Made by a program: the position numbers and the translations under genes
Shown: positions 56,543 to 64,000 of the stretch, one piece after another
Numbering within the stretch: position 1 is the stretch's first letter
Layout of the letters: each line of letters opens with the position of its first letter
DNA from: VRUE01 sp035693025
GTDB taxonomy: Bacteria; Actinomycetota; Thermoleophilia; Solirubrobacterales; 70-9
Direction of reading: 5' to 3'
Length of the DNA stretch: 64,000 bases
Assembly: GCA_035693025.1 (NCBI GenBank)
Contig: DASSHI010000030.1
Coordinates: 1 to 64,000 of the forward strand
Notes under the pieces: generated by a model
What the model was told of the DNA's origin: nothing
The model's database searches: none
Seen by the model: the letters and a program-made list of their open reading frames with translations, nothing else

Positions 56543-58741
56543 GTGACCGGTCCCCTGTACCAGATAGGCCGTTTCTGCTCGCGTCACCACTATCCGACGA
56601 TCGCCGTCTGGCTGATCGCCGCCGTCGTGCTCGTGGTCCTCGGCCAGGCGTCGGGCGACAAGACCAACGACAACCTCACCCTGCCGGGTACCGGCTCGAC
56701 CCGGGCGACGGAACTGATGGAAGAAAACCTGCCCGAGCAGGCCTACGGCAGCAACCCACTCGCTTTCGAATCGAAGGCCGGTCCGTTGACCGAGCCGAAG
56801 TACGCCAAGTCGATCGAAGAATCGATCGAGCGCCTGAACGCGATGCGCGAGGTCAACTCGGCGATCAGCCCGCTGAGCAAGGAAGGCATCGAACATGGCC
56901 TTCTCAGCAAGGACAAGACGGTCGCCTACACGCCGGTGATCCTCGGTGTGGGGCCGGGCGAATTGACCGAAGAGCAGGCCCAGGCGGTGCTTAACGCCGC
57001 CGACCCGGCGCAGCGGGCCGGTCTCGAGACGTCTGTCGGCGCCTACGTCGGCCAGCAGCTCTCGAAGCCCGACACTGGGGTCAGCGATGCGATTGGAATT
57101 GCCGCCGCGATCGTCATCCTGCTCTTCGCCTTCGGCACTGCGACGGCGATGGTGATGCCGATCGGCTCGGCGATCGTCGGCCTGGCGATCTCGCTATCGG
57201 TCATCCGTCTGCTGGAGAACGCGGTCGAAGTGCCGAGCGTCGCCGCGACCCTGGCGACGATGATCGGCCTCGGGGTCGGGATCGACTACGCGCTGTTCAT
57301 CGTCACCCGCCACAAACTGCAGCTCGCCGAAGGGATGGATCTGCGCGAGTCGATCGCCCGCGCCACCGCAACGGCGGGCGGTGCCGTTGTCTTCGCCGGC
57401 TTCACGGTCGTGATCGCCCTCTGCTCGCTGGCCTTCGCCGGCATCCCCTTGGTCAGCACCCTCGGCTTCACCGCAGCGATCGCGGTCGTCGTCGCCGTCT
57501 GCGCCGCGGCGACCCTGCTGCCCGCGATGTTGGGCGCGCTCGGCCCCCACATCGACTCGATGCGGGTGCCCGGGACCAGCGCCGGCCCCGACGACCACGA
57601 GCCGCACGGCTGGCGCAAATGGGCGCGCGCGGTAGCCGCGCGGCCCTGGCGCTCGGCGCTGGCGGCGCTGGCCGTCCTGATCGTCCTGGCGCTGCCGATC
57701 TTCCAGCTCGAGCTCGGTCAGAACGACCTCAGCGCCCTGCCAAAGTCGACGACCGCCCGCCAGAGCTATGACCAGCTGACCAAGGGCTTCGGCCCAGGCG
57801 TCAACGGGCCGCTCCTGGTGACGGGGAAGTTCGAGACGCCGGCCGAAGCCCAGCGCGTCTTGCCCGCACTCGAGAAGCAGATCGGGGCGGTAAGCGACGT
57901 CGCCGCCGTCTCGGAGCCGACCCTCGACAAGGCCGGCACGGTGGCGGTCTTCACCGTGATCTCCAAATCCGCACCCTGGGCCGACGAGACCGTCAGCCTG
58001 GTCGAAGGGCTGCGCGAGACGACGATCCCCGAAGCGCTGCGCGGCAGCAGCGCCGCCGCTTACGTCGGCGGCCAGACGGCCGGCTACATCGACCTCGCCA
58101 CTCAGATCTCCGACAAGCTGCCGCTGATGATCGCGATCGTCGTCGGGCTCAGCTTCATCGTCCTGCTGCTCGCCTTCCGCTCGCTGCTGGTGCCGGTCAA
58201 GGCGGCGGCGATGAACCTGCTCTCCGTCGCCGCTGCCTACGGCGTGGTGACCGCGGTCTTCCAGCTCGGCTGGGGCTCCTCGCTGATCGGGCTCGACCAC
58301 TCGATCCCGATCGTCAGCTTCGTGCCGCTGCTGATGTTCGCGATCCTCTTCGGCCTCTCGATGGACTACGAGGTCTTCCTGCTGACGCAGATGCGCGAGC
58401 ACTACCGCCAGAACGAAGACGAGAGCGAGGCGGTGATCGAAGGGTTGGCCAACACCGGCCGCGTGATCACCTCTGCGGCGGCGATCATGGTCTGCGTCTT
58501 CACCAGCTTCGTCCTCAACGGCAACCCGATCGTCAAGGAGTTCGGCGTCGGTCTGGCGGTGGCGATCGCGATCGACTCGACCCTGGTCCGCTGCCTGCTG
58601 GTCCCCGCGGTGATGGTTCTGCTCGGTCGCTGGGCCTGGTGGATGCCTCGCTGGCTCGGGCGGATCGTGCCCCACATCAGCATCGAGGGCGAGGACTACT
58701 TCGCCACGCGTGACGCAGCCTCGGCCACCGAGACCGAGTAG
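56543..58741 (+). CDS. MmpL-family RND transporter
   Basis: A 732-residue RND-type membrane protein with twelve helices in two halves. Each half has one N-terminal helix, a periplasmic domain and a five-helix block (GLGVGIDYALFIVTRHK in the first, FGLSMDYEVFLLTQMREHY in the second, both carrying the Asp-Tyr proton relay). MmpL proteins export lipids or siderophores. GTG 56543 was preferred; GTG 56525 would overlap the ferritin-like gene. No MmpS partner is seen. pgsA starts 2 bp after its stop. Confidence 0.92.
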   Translation: MTGPLYQIGRFCSRHHYPTIAVWLIAAVVLVVLGQASGDKTNDNLTLPGTGSTRATELMEENLPEQAYGSNPLAFESKAGPLTEPKYAKSIEESIERLNAMREVNSAISPLSKEGIEHGLLSKDKTVAYTPVILGVGPGELTEEQAQAVLNAADPAQRAGLETSVGAYVGQQLSKPDTGVSDAIGIAAAIVILLFAFGTATAMVMPIGSAIVGLAISLSVIRLLENAVEVPSVAATLATMIGLGVGIDYALFIVTRHKLQLAEGMDLRESIARATATAGGAVVFAGFTVVIALCSLAFAGIPLVSTLGFTAAIAVVVAVCAAATLLPAMLGALGPHIDSMRVPGTSAGPDDHEPHGWRKWARAVAARPWRSALAALAVLIVLALPIFQLELGQNDLSALPKSTTARQSYDQLTKGFGPGVNGPLLVTGKFETPAEAQRVLPALEKQIGAVSDVAAVSEPTLDKAGTVAVFTVISKSAPWADETVSLVEGLRETTIPEALRGSSAAAYVGGQTAGYIDLATQISDKLPLMIAIVVGLSFIVLLLAFRSLLVPVKAAAMNLLSVAAAYGVVTAVFQLGWGSSLIGLDHSIPIVSFVPLLMFAILFGLSMDYEVFLLTQMREHYRQNEDESEAVIEGLANTGRVITSAAAIMVCVFTSFVLNGNPIVKEFGVGLAVAIAIDSTLVRCLLVPAVMVLLGRWAWWMPRWLGRIVPHISIEGEDYFATRDAASATETE

Positions 58742-58743
58742 GC

Positions 58744-59298
58744 ATGTTCCCGCTCAACCTGGCCAACACCCTCACCATGTTGAGGATCCTCGCCGTCCCC
58801 GTCGTGGTCGTGGCGTTGCTGGGGGAGACGCCGAACGGGGACGCGCTCGCGGCCGCGGTCTTCGCCCTGGCGGCGGCGACCGACGGGCTCGACGGCTACT
58901 TCGCGCGCTCACGCGACGCGATCACCACCTTCGGCAAGCTGATGGACCCGCTCGCCGACAAGCTGCTGATCACCGCGGCGCTGATCTCGCTGGTGTCGTT
59001 GGATCGCCTGCAGGCCTGGGTCGCGATGGTGATCATCGCCCGCGAGATCGCGGTCACCGGTCTGCGCGCGATCGCCGCCGAGCGCGGCGTCGTCATCTCC
59101 GCGAGCTGGATGGGCAAGCTGAAGACCGTGCTGCAGATCGCCGCCGTGATCGGCCTGATCGCGACCAACCCCGCGCCGGTCTGGGTCGACGTGCTCGTCT
59201 ACCTCGCGGTCGCGGCGACCGTGATCAGCGGCGCCGACTACTTCTTCGGGCTGCGCAAGCGGCTCAACTCGAAGGAGCCTCGAGCCACTCGCGCATAG
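58744..59298 (+). CDS. pgsA: CDP-diacylglycerol-glycerol-3-phosphate 3-phosphatidyltransferase
   Basis: A 184-residue CDP-alcohol phosphatidyltransferase. The full catalytic motif is ATDGLDGYFARSRDAITTFGKLMDPLADKLL (D-G-x2-D-G-x2-A-R-x8-G-x3-D-x3-D). N-terminal NLANTLTMLRILAVPVVVVALL and IIAREIAVTGLRAIAAERG fit PgsA, which makes phosphatidylglycerol phosphate. It starts 2 bp after the mmpL stop, suggesting coupling, and overlaps the convergent folE2 gene by 35 bp. Confidence 0.92.
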   Translation: MFPLNLANTLTMLRILAVPVVVVALLGETPNGDALAAAVFALAAATDGLDGYFARSRDAITTFGKLMDPLADKLLITAALISLVSLDRLQAWVAMVIIAREIAVTGLRAIAAERGVVISASWMGKLKTVLQIAAVIGLIATNPAPVWVDVLVYLAVAATVISGADYFFGLRKRLNSKEPRATRA

Positions 59299-60271
59299 TC
59301 GTATGGCGGCGCTCGTGCTCGCCGCTCTCGAGCTCGGCGCGCAGGTCGTCGAGCTTGCCGTAGCGCTCGGCGACGACGTTGTGGCGGTGGATCGTCTCGA
59401 GGTTCTCCTGGCGCGCCATGACGAAGGCATCGCCGGGAAGGTCGGGGTAGTCGGTGGTGACGCGGCGCACCATCTCGCGCACGCAGTCCTCGACGAAGCG
59501 CGGCTGCGAATGGGCCTTGGCGACGACGGCGAGCTCGTCGGGCCGCTTCATCAGCTCGTAGATCTCCGAGCTCATCGACTGCTCGACTATCTGGACCATC
59601 TGCGGCGCGTCGATCCAGGCGGGGCCGCCCTCGGGACAGCCGATGTGCAGCGTGCCGATGCCGCGCTGGTTATGGGTGGCGATCGGCACCGCCTCGATCG
59701 CCGCCTCGATCTGCTCGGCGTCGAAGCCCTGCTCGGCGAGCCGTTCGCGGGCCAGCCCGCCGACCATCTCCTGGGCGCAGGGGCAGGCGGTCATGCCCTG
59801 AGCCTGCACGCCGGTCAGCGTGCGCGTGCCGCGCAGCGAGTCGACGGCGGTGCCGAAGAGGACGTAGATCTCCTGGGTGCGCTGCCCGCTGGCCGGGGTG
59901 GTGACGGTCTCCGGGTAGCGCGCGGTGACCGATACCTCGGCCCGCAGCCCGCCCTGGCGCTCGCGCACGCGCTGCGCGATGTGGGCGGCGAGCACCTCGG
60001 CGCGGAAGGCCTCGCCGAGGACGACCTCGTCGATCGCCTCCCCGACGACTTCCTCGAAGCGCGACATGTGGACCCCCGCCTGGCGCGGGTTGAGGTCGAC
60101 GAAGCACTCGAAGTCGGCGCTGTAGAGGTTCTCCTGGCCGTCGGCCTTGACCCTGATCACCTTCTCGACGCCGGTCACGCCGACGCGGGAGAGGCTGACC
60201 TGAGTGGCCGGCGTCCCCGACTGCACGTCGGGCGCGGCGGGGGAGAGCGGGGTGGTCGAGCGGGTCGCCAT
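59264..60271 (-). CDS. folE2: GTP cyclohydrolase FolE2 (type IB)
   Basis: A 335-residue GTP cyclohydrolase of the COG1469 family, making dihydroneopterin triphosphate for folate. Diagnostic are GMTACPCAQEMV (metal/catalytic Cys), IATHNQRGIGTLHIG (metal His) and MARQENLETIHRHNVVAERYG. FolE2 uses alternative metals such as Mn and is often used when Zn is scarce; no zinc box was found. The N-terminus MATRSTTPLSPAAPDVQ is normal. It overlaps pgsA tail to tail by 35 bp and is divergent from the sigma-factor gene. Confidence 0.93.
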   Translation of the reverse strand: MATRSTTPLSPAAPDVQSGTPATQVSLSRVGVTGVEKVIRVKADGQENLYSADFECFVDLNPRQAGVHMSRFEEVVGEAIDEVVLGEAFRAEVLAAHIAQRVRERQGGLRAEVSVTARYPETVTTPASGQRTQEIYVLFGTAVDSLRGTRTLTGVQAQGMTACPCAQEMVGGLARERLAEQGFDAEQIEAAIEAVPIATHNQRGIGTLHIGCPEGGPAWIDAPQMVQIVEQSMSSEIYELMKRPDELAVVAKAHSQPRFVEDCVREMVRRVTTDYPDLPGDAFVMARQENLETIHRHNVVAERYGKLDDLRAELESGEHERRHTTMREWLEAPSS

Positions 60272-60323
60272 CGGCCCATGAAGCCTAGGCGATGAGGGGG
60301 GTCGGAGTCCTCGAAGAGTTACC

Positions 60324-60329
60324 TATACT
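60324..60329 (+). promoter_or_regulatory. Candidate -10 element before the rpoD-like gene
   Basis: TATACT at 60324-60329, in the AT-rich patch GTTACCTATACTT of the folE2/rpoD divergent gap, is a good -10 box about 70 nt upstream of the sigma coding region. No clear -35 consensus is visible 17 nt upstream. Treat as tentative. Confidence 0.4.
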
Positions 60330-60403
60330 TCCGAGGGTCGGAGCGATGGGGCCGGCCCCCGGGAGGGGAACAGGGTTGCAGTGGAGGCAGTGACATCGAG
60401 CCG

Positions 60404-61522
<1,119 letters not shown>

Positions 61523-61525
<3 letters not shown>

Positions 61526-61620
61526 CGCCCCGAGAGGCCGCCATGCGGCGTCCTCGGTCGCTCGCGTGCGGAGCACGCCACGCTCCCTGCGTCCTTGCCT
61601 GACGACCTCTCAGGGCGTCA
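61523..61620. repeat. Palindromic repeat family 4, copy B (98 bp)
   Basis: Arms TGACGCCCCGAGAGG / CCTCTCAGGGCGTCA (one mismatch) start with the stop codon of the sigma-factor gene. Inside are a GCCGC-cat-GCGGC hairpin and the core CGGTCGCTCGCGTGC-G-GAGCACGCCACGC followed by TCCCTGCGTCCTTG, nearly identical to copy A. The outer arms are unrelated to those of copy A but self-complementary. Confidence 0.88.
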
Positions 61621-61639
61621 CGACTGGGATACTCAAGCC

Positions 61640-62101
61640 ATGCCCTCCGGTGACAAGTTCTACTCGCGCATGTCCCAGATGATGGGGGCGACCGGGCTGC
61701 GCTGGGCCGGCAAGCTCAACATCCCCCTGTACCGGATGTCCGGTGGGCGCCTGATGGGCAAGGTGAACGAGGCCCCTGTGCTGCTGTTGACGACCACCGG
61801 GCGCAAATCGGGCCAGAAGCGCACCGCGCCGGTCGTCTACCTCGCCGACGGCGAGAACCTCGTCGTGATCGGCTCCAACGCGGGCCACAGCCGCCCGCCG
61901 GCCTGGTCGCTCAACCTCGAGGCCAACCCCGACGCCGAGGTAGAGGTGGGGCGCGAACGACGGGAGGTGCGCGCCCGGGTCGCCGAGGGCGAGGAGCGTG
62001 CCGAGCTCTGGCGCAAGCACAACGTCCAGTACTCCGGCTTCGACGAATACGAGGCAAGGACCGATCGCGACATCGCCCTCTTCGTCCTGGAGCCCCGCTG
62101 A
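61640..62101 (+). CDS. F420-dependent (deazaflavin) nitroreductase-family protein (Ddn-like)
   Basis: A 153-residue split-barrel protein of the deazaflavin-dependent nitroreductase family. LNIPLYRMSGGRLMGKVNEAPVLLLTTTGRKSGQKRTAPVVYLADGENLVVIGSNAGHSRPPAWSLNLEANPDAEVEVGRERREVRARV shows the family's GRKSG(Q/K)xR and GSxxG...PxWxxNL motifs that bind F420. It reduces or senses quinones or xenobiotics. ATG 61640 was chosen; a TTG at 61595 lies in the palindromic repeat. It is separated by 2 bp from the SnoaL-like gene. Confidence 0.9.
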   Translation: MPSGDKFYSRMSQMMGATGLRWAGKLNIPLYRMSGGRLMGKVNEAPVLLLTTTGRKSGQKRTAPVVYLADGENLVVIGSNAGHSRPPAWSLNLEANPDAEVEVGRERREVRARVAEGEERAELWRKHNVQYSGFDEYEARTDRDIALFVLEPR

Positions 62102-62103
62102 GC

Positions 62104-62484
62104 ATGGCCGCGCCGCACCCGTTTCGAGTCGCCGTCGAGGCGAAGGACCTGGAGGCCGCGAAGGCGACCCTGCGCGACGACGTCGTCCTGCACAGTCCGA
62201 TCCTCTTCCGCGGCTTCGAGGGCCGCGAGATCGTGATGGGGGTGCTGACCCACGTTGCGGCCACCCTGGAAGATTTCCGCTACACCGACGAGCTCGCCGG
62301 CGAGAGAACCGTCGTCCTGCGTTTCAAAGCCCGCGTCGGCGACCGCGAGCTGGAGGGCATCGACTTCCTCGAGCTCGACGAGCAGGGGCTGGTGCGCGAG
62401 CTGACCGTCTTCATGCGCCCGCTCTCGGCGATCACGGCCTTCAACGAGCAGATGACCGCCCGCCTCGGCGTCGAAGGTTCGTAG
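62104..62484 (+). CDS. SnoaL-like/NTF2-fold protein
   Basis: A 126-residue protein of the NTF2-like fold: N-terminal helices (PFRVAVEAKDLEAAKATLRDDVVLHSPILFRGFEGREIV), then strands (ERTVVLRFKARVGDRELEGIDFLELDEQGLVRELTVFMRPLSAIT). No catalytic residues can be assigned. It is probably co-transcribed with the F420-type gene, 2 bp apart. The role could be a small isomerase or a binding protein. Confidence 0.83.
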   Translation: MAAPHPFRVAVEAKDLEAAKATLRDDVVLHSPILFRGFEGREIVMGVLTHVAATLEDFRYTDELAGERTVVLRFKARVGDRELEGIDFLELDEQGLVRELTVFMRPLSAITAFNEQMTARLGVEGS

Positions 62485-62539
62485 ACAAGACCTTTCGCAC
62501 CCAAAACGTTCCGTCCGACGGTGAACATATGTTCGCCCA

Positions 62540-63313
62540 ATGGAGCGGCGGATCAATAGAAGCCAGCAGGGCGATCTGGGCGAGGCTTCCGCGATCGAGT
62601 GGCTGACGAGGGTGGGAGCCCTGGTCCTGTTGCCGTTTGGGCACAGCCCAGACTTCGATGTCGTCGCTTATGCCAATGGCTGGTTGCTCCGCGTTCAGGT
62701 CAAGACGTCGACCCAGCGGTTGGCGACCCCGGAGGGGCACGAGCGCAGCTCCGTAACTCTGGCGACGAGCGGCGGCAATCGGAGTTGGAATGGCTCCCGC
62801 AAGAAAGTCGATCCGAACCGTTTTGACTATCTCTTTGTCCTGACGGGCGGCGGGCGTCGCTGGTTCATTCCGGCGACGATGCTCGAGGGGCGGAGCTCGA
62901 TTACGTTGGGGGGCACGAAGTACTCGGAGTATGAGATCGATGCGAGCGGCTCGATCGAGGATCTCGTGTACATATCCGACGGGTCTATAGAATCGCCGAC
63001 CGCCTCGGGGGAGTATCCAAGCGGTCAACGGATGGCGACTGTAAATCGTCCGGCTCAGCCTTCGCAGGTTCGAATCCTGCCTCCCCCATTTGGCTCTCGA
63101 AAGGACTTTCGTCCGTCGAAGTACGAGCGCTCGCTCGGCAAGAAGAGTCAGACGACCATCAACCAGAAGCGTCGAGTGACCATTCCGCAGGTGGCCTGCG
63201 AAGAGGCCGGATTTCACGAGGACGATCGCCTCCTCGTGCGAAGTGACGGAGACGGCCGAGTTGTCCTGGAACGGGTTGAGCCTCCACCGGCCGCTGTACC
63301 GTCTGCTGCATGA
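62540..63313 (+). CDS. PD-(D/E)XK endonuclease-like ORF that runs through tRNA-Tyr into an AbrB-like domain
   Basis: A 257-codon frame. Residues 1-150 resemble group I intron-type PD-(D/E)XK nucleases (PDDEXK_5 family): QQGDLGEASAIEWLTRVGALVLLPFGHSPDFDVVAYANGWLLRVQVKTSTQ has the Glu, Asp and QVK motif. Residues 157-183 are encoded by tRNA-Tyr. Residues 200-247 are an AbrB/MazE-type hairpin (TTINQKRRVTIPQVACEEAGFHEDDRLLVRSDG). An in-frame ATG at 63032 lies inside the tRNA. The stop overlaps the SDR start. Whether one protein is made is unclear; the tRNA may have captured the 3' end of the nuclease gene. Confidence 0.6.
   Translation: MERRINRSQQGDLGEASAIEWLTRVGALVLLPFGHSPDFDVVAYANGWLLRVQVKTSTQRLATPEGHERSSVTLATSGGNRSWNGSRKKVDPNRFDYLFVLTGGGRRWFIPATMLEGRSSITLGGTKYSEYEIDASGSIEDLVYISDGSIESPTASGEYPSGQRMATVNRPAQPSQVRILPPPFGSRKDFRPSKYERSLGKKSQTTINQKRRVTIPQVACEEAGFHEDDRLLVRSDGDGRVVLERVEPPPAAVPSAA
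63007..63088 (+). tRNA. tRNA-Tyr (anticodon GTA)
   Basis: An 82-nt class II tRNA. The acceptor stem GGGGGAG/CTCCCCC and the anticodon loop CTGTAAA with stem GGCGA/TCGTC (one wobble) are intact. The variable arm is long (GGCTCAGCC region), and the T-arm GCAGGTTCGAATCCTGC is standard. The discriminator is A and CCA is not encoded. It lies wholly inside the 62540-63313 reading frame on the same strand. Confidence 0.93.
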
Positions 63314-64000
63314 ACGTACTCGATGGCCGCGTGTACGCAATCGCCGGAATCGGCGGTGGGTTGGGGCCGGTGGTCGCGGAGCGGCTGGGCTCGGTCGGCG
63401 CGACGGTCGCCGGCGCCGACCGCGAGCAGGCGCATGCCGACGCGGTGGGGGAGGCCCTGGGTCTGCCGGCCGAGCGCTGGGACGGTCGGGCGGTCGACCT
63501 GCTCGACGAGCGGGCTGCCCGGGAGTGGTGCGCGGCCCTGCTGGAGCGATTCGGCCGGGTCGACGGCCTGCTGCACCTGGTCGGCGGCTGGCGTGGCGGC
63601 CGGCCGTTGCACGAGGCGCCGCTCGCCGACTGGGACCTCCTGCACGAGCTGCTGATCCGCACCGTCCAGCACACCAGCCGCGCCTTCCATGAGGCGCTGA
63701 TCGCCTCGCCCCAGGGCCGTTTCGTCCTCGTCTCCGCCAAGCAGGCTCAGGAACCCTCCAACTCGAATGCCGCCTATGCGGCTGCCAAGGCAGCTGCCGA
63801 GGCCTGGACCCTCGCCCTCGCCGACGGCTTCCACGGCACCGGTGCGACGGCGAACATCGTCGTCGTCGACGCGATCCTCACCGCGCGGATGCGGGCCGAG
63901 AATCCCGATGGCGATTTCTCCGCTTTCACCCCGGCCGAGCACGTCGCCGCTGCGATCTCCTTCCTCTGCTCGGATGCCGCTCAGGAGACGAACGGTCAGC
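63310..64000 (+). CDS. SDR-family oxidoreductase, 3' end cut by window
   Basis: The N-terminal 230 residues of a short-chain dehydrogenase. The dinucleotide motif is YAIAGIGGGLGPVVAERL, a variant of TGxxxGxG. LLHLVGGWRGGRPL replaces the usual NNAG. LVSAKQAQEPSNSNAAYAAAKAAAEAW has the catalytic Tyr-x3-Lys, with Ser in LVSAKQ. It starts MNVLDGRVYAIAG. The ATG overlaps the stop of the nuclease/AbrB frame (ATGA), so the two may be coupled. Substrate unknown. Confidence 0.85.
   Translation, partial: MNVLDGRVYAIAGIGGGLGPVVAERLGSVGATVAGADREQAHADAVGEALGLPAERWDGRAVDLLDERAAREWCAALLERFGRVDGLLHLVGGWRGGRPLHEAPLADWDLLHELLIRTVQHTSRAFHEALIASPQGRFVLVSAKQAQEPSNSNAAYAAAKAAAEAWTLALADGFHGTGATANIVVVDAILTARMRAENPDGDFSAFTPAEHVAAAISFLCSDAAQETNGQ

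Noticed and set aside
62540..63088. A group I intron in tRNA-Tyr, suggested by the intron-type nuclease
   Set aside because: The tRNA is intact and uninterrupted; there is no room for intron core structures between its halves.

Overview
The window is a very GC-rich, densely coding bacterial chromosome segment. It starts inside an MFS transporter gene and ends inside an SDR gene. Short gaps, many GTG/TTG starts, lipoproteins, a free-standing protein kinase, an F420-type oxidoreductase, an ECF42-like sigma factor and winged-helix regulators suggest an actinobacterium. The overall style fits Thermoleophilia/Solirubrobacterales, but this is an inference from gene content; there is no rRNA in the window.

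Layout. 1-13.5 kb: transporters, an aldo/keto reductase, LtrA, metallo-hydrolase, GNAT, a beta-propeller protein, a GH-A glycosidase, RecQ and two small basic or coiled-coil proteins. 13-14.5 kb: an iron-uptake pair (EfeO-type cupredoxin, FTR1 permease) with matching operator-like boxes. 14.5-18.6 kb: zwf/gnd head to head, then pgl and an enoyl-CoA hydratase. 18.6-19.5 kb: a toxin-antitoxin-like HTH/nucleotidyltransferase pair with a perfect 20-bp palindrome. 20.9-33.3 kb: rpiA, an FHA protein, a TolB-like protein, a Ser/Thr kinase, and a tight run tkt-tal-pgi-cydA-cydB-HAD. Seven central carbon genes (zwf, gnd, pgl, rpiA, tkt, tal, pgi) therefore lie within 16 kb. 33-44.6 kb: a divergent cyclopropane synthase/desaturase pair, a large membrane protein, a subtilase, TadA and a cellulose-synthase-like glycosyltransferase. 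44.7-50.3 kb: an ECF42-like sigma factor with its DGPF partner, a Cys-rich RTX-like protein and a tail-to-tail two-component pair. 50.4-56.5 kb: TMEM175-like channel, lipoproteins and an RRE-ThiF enzyme with two paralogous winged-helix regulators and a 19-residue peptide ORF. 56.5-64 kb: MmpL transporter, pgsA, folE2, rpoD-like sigma factor and an ORF for a PD-(D/E)XK nuclease that reads through tRNA-Tyr into an AbrB domain. Four tRNAs are present: Ser-GGA, Ser-CGA, Thr-CGT and Tyr-GTA.

The most unusual signals are: (1) four families of dispersed palindromic repeats, with nine copies mapped here. Each has a conserved core and outer arms that differ between copies but stay self-complementary. 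They sit at gene ends, sometimes containing stop codons, and one lies in frame inside a gene. (2) The possible peptide system around the RRE-ThiF enzyme. (3) The nuclease/tRNA-Tyr/AbrB overlap. No rRNA, CRISPR array, prophage or insertion sequence was seen. All starts were judged by eye from ribosome-binding sites and family N-termini.
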